A stretch of DNA of 7,904 nucleotides from Ruminococcaceae bacterium UBA7147 (lineage in GTDB: Bacteria; Bacillota; Clostridia; Oscillospirales; Acutalibacteraceae): assembly GCA_002491825.1 (NCBI GenBank), contig DKWR01000020.1, positions 1-7,904 on the forward strand. Direction: 5' to 3'. Each line of letters opens with the position of its first letter. Within the stretch, counting starts at the first letter, position 1. The notes under the pieces are model-generated. The model was not told the DNA's origin. It made no database searches and saw nothing but the letters and a program-made list of their open reading frames with translations. Below are positions 1-6,085 of the stretch, piece after piece. A program made the translations under genes and the position numbers.

Positions 1-1
1 C

Positions 2-29
2 CGCATTACGAATTACGCATTCCGCATTA
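2..29. repeat. Tandem 7-bp repeat, four copies
   Basis: Four head-to-tail heptamers can be read without gaps: CGCATTA (2-8), CGAATTA (9-15), CGCATTC (16-22) and CGCATTA (23-29). The array begins at the window edge, so it may continue to the left. It lies beyond the 3' end of murE and has no coding potential that I can see. The units are too short and have no spacers, so this is not a CRISPR array. Its role is unknown; it may be a small variable-number tandem repeat or part of a dispersed intergenic repeat. Confidence 0.7.
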
Positions 30-41
30 AACTATAGTTTA
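28..41. repeat. 14-bp perfect palindrome downstream of murE
   Basis: TAAACTATAGTTTA equals its own reverse complement over all 14 bases. It directly abuts the heptamer array and lies 24 bp beyond the murE stop codon. A perfect palindrome with no loop suits a dimeric protein site better than an RNA hairpin. No T-run follows it on the minus strand, so it does not look like the murE terminator. Confidence 0.5.
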
Positions 42-64
42 TCTGACTGAAATGTATAGCAATA

Positions 65-1534
65 TTACTTCCTTACAAGCTCTTCAATGATTTCTGCAAT
101 CAGTTCACGTTCGTCCATATGGTACTTAACGCCCTTGATTTCCTGATAGTCCTCGTGTCCCTTGCCTGCAAGCACAATAATGTCGCCGTCCTGTGCATTC
201 TCCATACAATATCTTATTGCGTCCTTGCGGTTGGGAACGACAACGTATTTGCCGTCGGTTTTGTTGATTCCCGTCTTGATGTCCTCAATAATGTCCATTA
301 CGTCCTCAAAGCGTGAATTGTCCTCGGTGATTACCGACAAATCGCTTAACCTGCCCGATACCTCGCCCATTTCATATCGGCGCACCTTTGGTCTGTTGCC
401 GCCGGCACCGAACATTGTAATCAGTCGGTTAGGATTGTAGTGGCGAAGCGTTGTGAGTACGTTTTCCATAGAAAGCGCATTGTGCGCATAGTCAATAAGC
501 AGGGTGTAGTTGCCGGGAACTTTGACAGGCTCAACTCTGCCCTTAACCTTTGCAATCCGCAGTCCTTTAACAATAGCCTCATCCGGAATGTCAAAGAAAG
601 AAACTGCGCATATTGCCGCAAGAGCGTTGTACACGTTGAATTTGCCGGGAATACCGACGTCAAGAGAAAGTGTTTTCATTCCCTCTGTGTCGAAGTGAAC
701 GCCGAGAAAACCGTTTTCGGAAATAAGGTGTTCGTTCTTTGCACGGAGCTGTGCAAGCTCGGAAAAGCCGAATGTCACAACAGGACCGTTGGCGTCTTTT
801 GTGATTTTCTCCCAGTTTTCATCATCAATATTTGCGGCGGCAAGCTTGCATTGACGGAACAAAAGGCTCTTGCAGTAGAGGTATTCACGCAAATCCTTGT
901 GCTCAACACCGCCTATATGGTCGTCAGAGAAGTTTGTAAAAATTCCTGCGTCAAATTCAATGCCGGCAAGCCTGTTGTGCTTGAGCCCGATTGACGACGC
1001 CTCAATCACCATTGCACCGCAGCCTGCGTTTATCATATCACGCATTGCCTTCTGAATTTCATAGGATTCGGGCGTTGTGTTGTTGGTTTTGTACGTTTTG
1101 CCGCCGTAAACAATTCCGAGCGTGCCGATTGTACCTGCTTTTATTCCTGCCTGCTCAAAAATTTCCGCTACCATCGCCGTTGTGGTTGTTTTACCTTTCG
1201 TACCCGTTATTGCAACGGTTTTCAGCTCTCTTGCGGGATTTCCGAAAAACTCGGCGCTCATTAGCGCAAGCGCAAGCCTTGTGTCCTGCGTTTTGATTAC
1301 TGCAACATTCTGCGGAACTTCAAAATCAAGCTCGTCGCTGATAACAAGTGCGGAAGCACCCTTTTCCACAGCCGACTTTGCGAATTTGTGACCGTCGGAG
1401 GTGTACCCCTTAAGGCAGACAAACGCAGTACCGTCGCTGACCTTTCGTGAATCGTAGATTATATCCGTAATTTCGGGATTTACGCTGTTTTGCGCAGTAT
1501 ATTCAACATTGACAAGCAAATCAGACAGTTTCAT
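65..1534 (-). CDS. murE: MurE-family UDP-MurNAc-tripeptide synthetase, divergent subtype
   Basis: Probable cytoplasmic Mur ligase that adds the third amino acid (usually meso-diaminopimelate or lysine) to UDP-MurNAc-L-Ala-D-Glu, using ATP, in peptidoglycan precursor synthesis. Its 489 residues match the family length. Visible motifs: N-terminal uridine-binding domain with DSRKV (28-32); ATP P-loop TGTKGKTTT (110-118); TTPES (153-157); ASSIGLKHNR (179-188); NFSDDH (201-206); CKSLLF (221-226), with K222 at the carbamylated-lysine position; GRVEP (332-336); DYAHN (348-352); GAGGNRPK (376-383); DNSR (405-408); and AGKGHEDYQ (456-464). Several depart from textbook MurE: K for N in the P-loop, I for H in the usual SSH, and DNSR for DNPR. 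The retained arginine favours diaminopimelate, but this is not certain. The start is supported by GGAG (1542-1545 on the plus strand) seven bases upstream. It is transcribed away from the sugar genes. It could be a paralogue of a canonical MurE encoded elsewhere. Confidence 0.9.
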   Translation of the reverse strand: MKLSDLLVNVEYTAQNSVNPEITDIIYDSRKVSDGTAFVCLKGYTSDGHKFAKSAVEKGASALVISDELDFEVPQNVAVIKTQDTRLALALMSAEFFGNPARELKTVAITGTKGKTTTTAMVAEIFEQAGIKAGTIGTLGIVYGGKTYKTNNTTPESYEIQKAMRDMINAGCGAMVIEASSIGLKHNRLAGIEFDAGIFTNFSDDHIGGVEHKDLREYLYCKSLLFRQCKLAAANIDDENWEKITKDANGPVVTFGFSELAQLRAKNEHLISENGFLGVHFDTEGMKTLSLDVGIPGKFNVYNALAAICAVSFFDIPDEAIVKGLRIAKVKGRVEPVKVPGNYTLLIDYAHNALSMENVLTTLRHYNPNRLITMFGAGGNRPKVRRYEMGEVSGRLSDLSVITEDNSRFEDVMDIIEDIKTGINKTDGKYVVVPNRKDAIRYCMENAQDGDIIVLAGKGHEDYQEIKGVKYHMDERELIAEIIEELVRK

Positions 1535-1573
1535 AATAACACTCCGTTTTCTGATATTAATTCAATTACTTTA

Positions 1574-1602
1574 ATTATACCAATTTTTCCCGATTAATAC
1601 AA
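1574..1602 (-). promoter_or_regulatory. Extended -10 promoter for murE
   Basis: On the minus strand, TTGTAT (plus positions 1597-1602) is followed by a 17-base spacer and a perfect TATAAT (1574-1579). A TG one base before the -10 makes it an extended -10 promoter, which compensates for the weak -35. Transcription would begin near 1567, giving a leader of roughly 33 bases that contains the murE ribosome binding site. Confidence 0.7.
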
Positions 1603-1719
1603 CTTCATTATGAAAAAAATAAAGATTTTTCAAACAAAACTGACAATTGGTAAAAATTCACTATAAAATTTTTAAAAAATATATTTTTCTACGTAAATTT
1701 TATAAAGTTGAGATAGCTG

Positions 1720-1730
1720 AAATGACATTT
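1720..1730. repeat. Palindromic direct repeat AAATGACATTT, copy 1
   Basis: AAATG-A-CATTT is an 11-bp palindrome around one central base. An identical second copy lies at 1801-1811, 81 bp away. Two identical palindromes upstream of a catabolic promoter could be operator sites for a dimeric regulator. This is inference; I do not recognise the regulator. Confidence 0.4.
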
Positions 1731-1843
1731 CTATTAATGCAGACGAGAAGTGGTTGAGCATATTGCACAACAACAAGGCGAGCAGAATATACAAAAAACT
1801 AAATGACATTTTATGCAATAAGCCAAATAATCAAATTAATTGA
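1721..1843 (+). pseudogene. Possible decayed gene fragment, 40 open codons
   Basis: One frame stays open for 40 codons and ends in TGA at 1841-1843. It has no ATG or obvious ribosome binding site, and a stop (1718-1720) lies directly before it. Its composition looks protein-like: DEKWLSILHNN near the start and ASRIYKKLNDIL in the middle, with mixed charged and hydrophobic residues. The DNA here is less AT-rich than its surroundings. It might be the 3' remnant of a lost gene, but an open frame of this length can occur by chance. I assign no function. Confidence 0.15.
1801..1811. repeat. Palindromic direct repeat AAATGACATTT, copy 2
   Basis: Exact second copy of the 11-bp palindrome at 1720-1730. 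It lies about 100 bp upstream of the predicted promoter of the binding-protein gene, a position compatible with an activator or looping site rather than simple promoter occlusion. Confidence 0.4.
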
Positions 1844-1903
1844 GTAAAACTATACAAAAAATTAATTGAAATTTAACAATATAGATAAAAAGTACAAAGG
1901 TGG

Positions 1904-1932
1904 TTGAAATTTCGTTGCGTTTTTGATATTAT
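1904..1932 (+). promoter_or_regulatory. Extended -10 promoter for the sugar-uptake cluster
   Basis: TTGAAA (1904-1909) and TATTAT (1927-1932) are separated by exactly 17 bases. A TG one base before the -10 (1924-1925) makes it an extended -10 element. Each hexamer is close to the sigma-A consensus. Transcription should start near 1939, leaving a leader of about 77 bases before the binding-protein start codon. Confidence 0.75.
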
Positions 1933-1944
1933 TTATGTAGTGGG

Positions 1945-1960
1945 ACAAAACTGCTTTTGT
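1945..1960. promoter_or_regulatory. Operator-like inverted repeat just after the start site
   Basis: ACAAAA (1945-1950) and TTTTGT (1955-1960) are perfect inverted arms around CTGC. The site begins about six bases after the predicted transcription start, a classic place for a repressor. It does not match the CcpA cre consensus or a textbook MalR site. A second short palindrome, GCAATTTGC, follows at 1961-1969. Confidence 0.35.
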
Positions 1961-2015
1961 GCAATTTGCTCCATAAAAATTATTAAAAATATTTTTTTGA
2001 AAGAGGGATATTCCA

Positions 2016-3338
2016 ATGAAAAAGATTCTTGCCATTCTTATGGCCGGTGTACTCACAGCTACTGCATTCGCAGGTTGCGGCGGTGGCGGCGAGTCATCAA
2101 ACACAAATTCAGGTTCATCTTCAAAATCGGGTGAAAGTTCAGCAACCGGTGTTAACGCTTCAACAGTTGACTACGCTTACTTCGGTGAAGAGGACAACGT
2201 AAAGCTTAAGGTTTGGGCTCCTGACGCAGCTGTAAACCTTGTTAAGCAGCAGATTGAAGAATTCAAGAAGGCTTATTCTGAAAAGAAATTCGACATCACA
2301 GTTGTTGCTCAGGGTGAAAGCGATGCTGCTACTCAGATGCTCAACGACGCTTCTGCTGCTGCAGACGTATTCAGCTTCCCGAGTGACCAGTTCAACAAGC
2401 TCGTTGACGCAGGCGTTATCGCTCCCGTAGCTAAGGGCTTTACTGATTTTGTATCAACTTCAAACTCAGAAGATACTGTTAAGGCAGGCACGATTTCGAA
2501 TACTCTTTATGCTTATCCCGAAACAAACGACAACGGTTACTATATGGTATATGACAACACAGTAGTAACAGAGGAAGACGCTAAGACTCTCGAAGGCACA
2601 CTTGCTGCTTGTAAGAAAGCCGGCAAGAAGTTCATCTTCGACGCAGGCGACGGCTTCTATGCTTGTACTTTTGCTTTCACAGCAGGTGCAAAGATTGACG
2701 GTCTTGAAGAAGACGGCACACAGAAGTTTGTAGAATATGATGAGGACGCAGCTGTTAAGACATTACAGGCTTTTGCAAAGCTCATCAAGGACTACAAGGG
2801 CACATTTACTTCACTTAACGTAAAGAACGTTGCTTCAGGCTTTAAGAACGGCACATGCGGTGCAGGCGTTGACGGTTCTTGGGATACAAAGGTAAACAAA
2901 GATTCACTCGGCGATAAGTTCGGCGCAGCTAAGCTTCCTACAATCAACGTTGACGGTGAAGACAAGCAGCTCGTTTCAATGTTCGGTTATAAGTATATAG
3001 GCGTAAACGGCTCTTCAAAATTCCCCAACTCCGCTCAAATTCTTGCTCTCTACCTTGCAGGCGAAGAGTGCCAGAAGCAGAGAACAGAAGAACTCGGCTG
3101 GGGTCCCTCTAACGTAAACGTTCAGAAGGATAAGGTTGTTACAGAAAGCCCCGTTCTTAACGCAATCAAGGCTCAGGCTGAAAACTCCTGCACACAGGTA
3201 AACATTGCTTCAACACTCTGGACTCCTATGGGTAACCTCGGTAACAAGCTCGTTGCTGACGAGTGGAAGCCCGACGATGCTGACGCAACAAGAAAGCTTC
3301 TTCAGGATACAATTAAAAACGTTCGTGACGAAGGTTAA
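2016..3338 (+). CDS. Maltodextrin ABC transporter substrate-binding lipoprotein (MalE-like)
   Basis: Extracellular lipid-anchored protein that probably captures maltose or maltodextrins and delivers them to the MalF/MalG channel. Residues 1-20 form a lipoprotein signal peptide (KK, hydrophobic core, then AFAGC) with the lipidated cysteine at C21. A Gly/Ser-rich tether follows (about 22-46), then a type I solute-binding fold starting at KLKVWAPD (63-70). Other family-like segments are DVFSFPSDQ (117-125), YAYPETNDNGYYMVYD (165-180, the usual hinge region) and GAGVDGSWD (282-290). W67, W289, W362 and W402 are candidates for sugar stacking. The length of 440 is normal. GAGGG (2003-2007) lies eight bases before ATG. 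Codon choice is strongly biased, suggesting high expression. Specificity for maltodextrins rests mainly on the permeases and amylase next door; another oligosaccharide is possible. Confidence 0.88.
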   Translation: MKKILAILMAGVLTATAFAGCGGGGESSNTNSGSSSKSGESSATGVNASTVDYAYFGEEDNVKLKVWAPDAAVNLVKQQIEEFKKAYSEKKFDITVVAQGESDAATQMLNDASAAADVFSFPSDQFNKLVDAGVIAPVAKGFTDFVSTSNSEDTVKAGTISNTLYAYPETNDNGYYMVYDNTVVTEEDAKTLEGTLAACKKAGKKFIFDAGDGFYACTFAFTAGAKIDGLEEDGTQKFVEYDEDAAVKTLQAFAKLIKDYKGTFTSLNVKNVASGFKNGTCGAGVDGSWDTKVNKDSLGDKFGAAKLPTINVDGEDKQLVSMFGYKYIGVNGSSKFPNSAQILALYLAGEECQKQRTEELGWGPSNVNVQKDKVVTESPVLNAIKAQAENSCTQVNIASTLWTPMGNLGNKLVADEWKPDDADATRKLLQDTIKNVRDEG

Positions 3339-3370
3339 TCGGTTTTGACCTGAATTTATAATGTATTGTT

Positions 3371-3404
3371 TTCGGGGCGCTTTGCAAAAGCAAGGTGCCC
3401 CGAA
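3371..3404 (+). other. Strong hairpin after the binding-protein gene, no T-tract
   Basis: Positions 3371-3385 and 3390-3404 pair over 15 positions (13 Watson-Crick pairs and two G-U) around an AAAA loop; the outer eight pairs are perfect and GC-rich. No run of T follows (TAAAAGC), so a standard intrinsic terminator is unlikely. It lies 32 bases after the stop codon of the binding-protein gene. A 3' stabilising or processing hairpin that raises binding-protein mRNA over permease mRNA is a reasonable inference, as known for the malE-malF interval of enteric bacteria. Confidence 0.65.
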
Positions 3405-3434
3405 TAAAAGCTATTACGCTCTTTCGTAACAACT

Positions 3435-3449
3435 GCGGAACATTTCCGT
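3435..3449 (+). other. Small hairpin in the structured intergenic region
   Basis: GCGGAA (3435-3440) pairs with TTCCGT (3444-3449) around a three-base loop, with one G-U pair. It stands between the strong hairpin at 3371-3404 and the long inverted repeat at 3454-3522. Another short arm pair, TTACG (3414-3418) and CGTAA (3425-3429), precedes it. Confidence 0.4.
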
Positions 3450-3453
3450 TTAG

Positions 3454-3522
3454 ATACACCAAACAAATAATGTTTTGTTATTATGAAAAGCGTAAGTAAA
3501 AGATATTATTCGTTTGGTGTAT
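3454..3522. repeat. 18-bp inverted repeat with 33-base loop
   Basis: The left arm (3454-3471, beginning ATACACCAAAC) and right arm (3505-3522, ending GTTTGGTGTAT) are complementary at 17 of 18 positions. The 33-base loop includes AGCGTAA (3489-3495), which is the exact complement of TTACGCT at 3414-3420. The right arm overlaps the -35 of a candidate permease promoter. It may be an RNA hairpin, a pair of regulator half-sites or a tiny transposon-like element with terminal inverted repeats; the sequence does not decide between them. Confidence 0.6.
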
Positions 3523-3543
3523 TAACATTAATTTCAATATAAT
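3514..3543 (+). promoter_or_regulatory. Candidate internal promoter for the permease genes
   Basis: A perfect TATAAT at 3538-3543 lies 18 bases after TTGGTG (3514-3519), a weak -35 inside the right arm of the inverted repeat. A start near 3550 would give a leader of about 50 bases before malF. Alternatively the permeases are only read through from upstream. Confidence 0.35.
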
Positions 3544-3598
3544 TTATTAAGATTATATTTTAAGAGAGATTTGCAGACTTTAATTAAGGAGAGCTCAT

Positions 3599-5101
3599 AT
3601 GACATATGTAGAATACAAACAGCTCAATCCGTTTCAGAGGTTTGCCCATAATTTTAAGAAATTTATCCTGAACATTCCGCATGCACTTGCTTCTTTCTTT
3701 AAGGCAATCGGCAAGGCAATTGTCGGATTTTTCACAGGCATAGGCAAAGGCTTCAAAAACTACGGTGTTACCTTTGTTAAAGGTGACTGGGCTACAAAAC
3801 TTTCCTATTTAATATTTGGTATCGGTGATATTCACAAGGGTAAATATTATAAAGGAATTCTCTTTTTCCTAACAGAAGTGCTCTACGCACTCTATATGAT
3901 TTTCTTTGGCTGGACTTACTTACAGAAGTTCAACACACTCGGTACAGTGGAAACAACACAGGATTTTAATGAGCTTGGTATGCCTGTAACTGTTTACGGC
4001 GATAACTCAATGCTTATCCTGCTTTATTCGGTACTTTCAATCGTAATTACAATTCTTGTTTTTGCGGTTTATATTGCAAACATAAAAGACGCATATCACC
4101 ATCAGGTTATGAGAGCCGAGGGTGGAAAGCCTACATCGCTTAAGCACGATGTCAAGGAATTCCTCGACGGTAAATATCACATTACCCTTCTTTCATTCCC
4201 GACGCTTATGATTGGCATTTTCAATATTATGCCAATGATATTTATGATTTTGATTGCGTTCACAAGCTATGACCAGCAGCATCTTCCTCCGGGAACACTG
4301 TTTACCTGGGTTGGTTTTGATAACTTTAGCTCACTGTTCAACTTCGTTGACAGTGCAACAAAGGCTACAACGTTTATCGAACTAACAAAATGGACATTAA
4401 TCTGGGCTGTAGTTGCCACATTTACAAACTACATTCTCGGTATGGTAGTTGCCCTTATGATTAATAAGAAGGGTATTAAGTTCAAGGCTTTGTGGAGAAC
4501 ACTTTTCGTTATTGCAATCGCTGTTCCCCAGTTCGTATCTCTCCTTCTTATGAATCAGATGCTCCAGACAAACGGTGCAATCAACATTCTGCTTTCATAT
4601 TTCAACGGCGGTGTAAACCCGCAGATTCAGTTCCTGAACAGTACTACGCTGATGGCGAGATTGACGGTAATTATTGTAAACCTATGGGTAGGTATTCCGT
4701 ACACTATCCTTTCAATGTCGGGTATTCTTATGAATATCCCCGAGGATCTGTACGAATCCGCACGTATCGACGGTGCAGGTCCTGTTAAGACATTTACAAA
4801 GATTACGCTTCCTTATATGATTTTCGTTACCACACCTCAGCTTATCACACAGTTTGTTGGTAACATCAACAACTTCAACGTAATCTATCTTCTCACCGGC
4901 GGCGGTCCTTCTACCGAACAGTTCTATCAGGCAGGACGAACCGATATTCTTGTAACCTGGCTGTTCAACCTGACTATGAGTTCACAGGACTACGGTCTTG
5001 CGGCGGCAATCGGTATTCTTGTATTTATAGTATGCGCTACTCTGTCGTTGCTTATTTACAACAATTCTAAATCTATGAAGGATGAGGAGGCGTTCTCATG
5101 A
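3599..5101 (+). CDS. malF: Maltodextrin ABC transporter permease, MalF type
   Basis: Integral membrane subunit that pairs with the MalG-type protein to form the sugar channel. Hydrophobic segments near 84-106, 137-160, 196-222, 264-286, 300-320, 352-378, 405-424 and 466-488 give about eight membrane spans, as in MalF. The ATPase-contact (EAA) loop is clear: ESARIDGAG (386-394), then ITLP (402-405). The segment LLTGGGP (431-437) is typical of MalF proteins. The large external P2 loop of the enteric MalF is absent (only about 40 residues between spans 3 and 4). The N-terminus instead carries roughly 80 extra residues rich in Lys, Gly and Phe that look amphipathic (about 15-60). AAGGAG (3586-3591) lies seven bases before ATG. 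It overlaps the next gene by 4 bp, implying coupled translation. Substrate is inferred from context. Confidence 0.92.
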   Translation: MTYVEYKQLNPFQRFAHNFKKFILNIPHALASFFKAIGKAIVGFFTGIGKGFKNYGVTFVKGDWATKLSYLIFGIGDIHKGKYYKGILFFLTEVLYALYMIFFGWTYLQKFNTLGTVETTQDFNELGMPVTVYGDNSMLILLYSVLSIVITILVFAVYIANIKDAYHHQVMRAEGGKPTSLKHDVKEFLDGKYHITLLSFPTLMIGIFNIMPMIFMILIAFTSYDQQHLPPGTLFTWVGFDNFSSLFNFVDSATKATTFIELTKWTLIWAVVATFTNYILGMVVALMINKKGIKFKALWRTLFVIAIAVPQFVSLLLMNQMLQTNGAINILLSYFNGGVNPQIQFLNSTTLMARLTVIIVNLWVGIPYTILSMSGILMNIPEDLYESARIDGAGPVKTFTKITLPYMIFVTTPQLITQFVGNINNFNVIYLLTGGGPSTEQFYQAGRTDILVTWLFNLTMSSQDYGLAAAIGILVFIVCATLSLLIYNNSKSMKDEEAFS

Positions 5102-5961
5102 TAAAAAGTTATAAATTAAGAAGACATATTGCGAATGGCCTCATTTATCTTCTCCTTATTATTCTCGGTATCATCTGGATTTCTCCGTTTATTTACCTTG
5201 TAATGCACTCTTTCAGAGCAGAAGGTCTTATTGCTGTTGACCATCTTATTCCGCAGCAGTGGACATTTAAGAACTACATTGACCTCTTCACAGGTGTAGG
5301 CGGAAACGCTTCCATCAACTTCCCGAGATGGTTCCTCAATACATTCGTAGTTGCTATTTTCAGCTGTATTATTTCAACGGTTTCCGTACTTATGGTAAGT
5401 TACGCATTCAGCCGTCTGAGATTCAGCGCTCGTAAAAAGTTTATGAATGTCGGTATGATTCTCGGTATGTTCCCCGGCTTTATGACAATGATTGCTATCT
5501 ACTATCTGTTAAAGGCTATGGGTCTTACAGGTACACTCGTAGCTCTCGTTATCTGCTACAGTTGCGGCGCAGGTCTTGGATTCCAGATTTCAAAGGGCTT
5601 CTTCGATACGATTCCGAGGGCTCTTGACGAAGCCGCCACAATTGACGGTGCAACAAAGAATCAGATTTTCTGGAGGATTATTCTTCCTATGTCAAAACCG
5701 ATTGTAGTTTATACGGTTCTTACATCATTCATAGGACCTTGGACAGACTTTATTCTTGCCAAGATTATTATGGGTGATAACCTTGATAACTATACGGTTG
5801 CTATCGGCTTGCAGAAGATGTTGCATAATGACTTTATCAATACTTACTACAAGCAGTTCCTTGCTGGTTCGGTTGTTGTTGCCGTTCCGATTACACTTCT
5901 CTTCCTCAAGATGCAGAAGTACTACGTTGAAGGCGTTACTGCCGGCGGCGTTAAGGGTTAA
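5098..5961 (+). CDS. malG: Maltodextrin ABC transporter permease, MalG type
   Basis: Second channel subunit of the importer, partner of the MalF-type protein. About six hydrophobic spans are visible (near 12-36, 80-104, 117-138, 144-163, 201-222 and 254-272). The EAA loop that docks on the ATPase reads LDEAATIDGA (176-185), then IILP (194-197), close to consensus. The C-terminal YYVEGVTAGGVKG (275-287) is the characteristic MalG tail, which in the enteric transporter reaches towards the binding-protein site; this is the best evidence for a maltose-type system. At 287 residues the length is usual. The ATG sits in an ATGA overlap with malF, and AGGAGG (5085-5090) is seven bases upstream. An intrinsic terminator follows. 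No ATPase gene lies in the window. Confidence 0.93.
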   Translation: MIKSYKLRRHIANGLIYLLLIILGIIWISPFIYLVMHSFRAEGLIAVDHLIPQQWTFKNYIDLFTGVGGNASINFPRWFLNTFVVAIFSCIISTVSVLMVSYAFSRLRFSARKKFMNVGMILGMFPGFMTMIAIYYLLKAMGLTGTLVALVICYSCGAGLGFQISKGFFDTIPRALDEAATIDGATKNQIFWRIILPMSKPIVVYTVLTSFIGPWTDFILAKIIMGDNLDNYTVAIGLQKMLHNDFINTYYKQFLAGSVVVAVPITLLFLKMQKYYVEGVTAGGVKG

Positions 5962-5978
5962 TTTAATATTATGCTCTT

Positions 5979-6010
5979 CAGGGCGGCAGTCATCGGCTGC
6001 CGCCTGTTTT
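5979..6010 (+). terminator. Intrinsic terminator after malG
   Basis: GGCGGCAG (5982-5989) pairs perfectly with CTGCCGCC (5997-6004) around a seven-base loop; the outer CAG/CTG can extend the stem if one G bulges. TTTT and then AATCTTT follow, giving a reasonable T-tract. It lies 17 bases after the malG stop and should at least partly separate the transporter transcript from the amylase gene. Confidence 0.8.
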
Positions 6011-6085
6011 AATCTTTGCTGATATTTATTATCGGCAAGTTATGAAACAGATTGACCGATTTATTAAATGAAAGGACATTAACCT

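Larger units (their letters stand above)
1535..2015. other. Divergent intergenic control region
   Basis: These 481 bases separate murE (leftward) from the sugar cluster (rightward). The stretch is strongly AT-rich, especially 1651-1710, where A and T runs could act as curved or UP-element DNA. A slightly more GC-rich island lies at about 1736-1790. It holds one clear promoter per direction, two copies of AAATGACATTT, an operator-like inverted repeat and a possible gene remnant, each listed separately. A weaker rightward promoter-like pair, CTGACA (1640-1645) and TATAAA (1662-1667) with a 16-base gap, is also present, but I would not rely on it. Confidence 0.7.

Noticed and set aside
2..29. 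CRISPR array
   Set aside because: The units are 7 bp, directly adjacent and without unique spacers.
440..994. Long plus-strand open frame (184 codons) opposite murE
   Set aside because: It lies entirely antisense to a well-supported MurE, has no recognisable motifs or ribosome binding site, and its composition is that expected from a mirrored coding strand.
1904..2134. 76-codon open frame running from the promoter into the binding-protein gene
   Set aside because: It starts with TTG at the -35 hexamer of the predicted promoter and ends inside the binding-protein gene in another frame, with no ribosome binding site.
3345..3362. TTGACC and TATAAT just after the binding-protein stop
   Set aside because: The two hexamers are only six bases apart, so they cannot form one promoter.
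3371..3404. Hairpin read as an intrinsic terminator
   Set aside because: No T-tract follows on either strand. I keep it as a stabilising or processing hairpin only.
6011..6085. Separate promoter for the amylase gene
   Set aside because: TTGCTG at 6016-6021 and TTGACC at 6052-6057 have no acceptable -10 at the right distance. The amylase may rely on read-through of the terminator or on a promoter that I cannot recognise.
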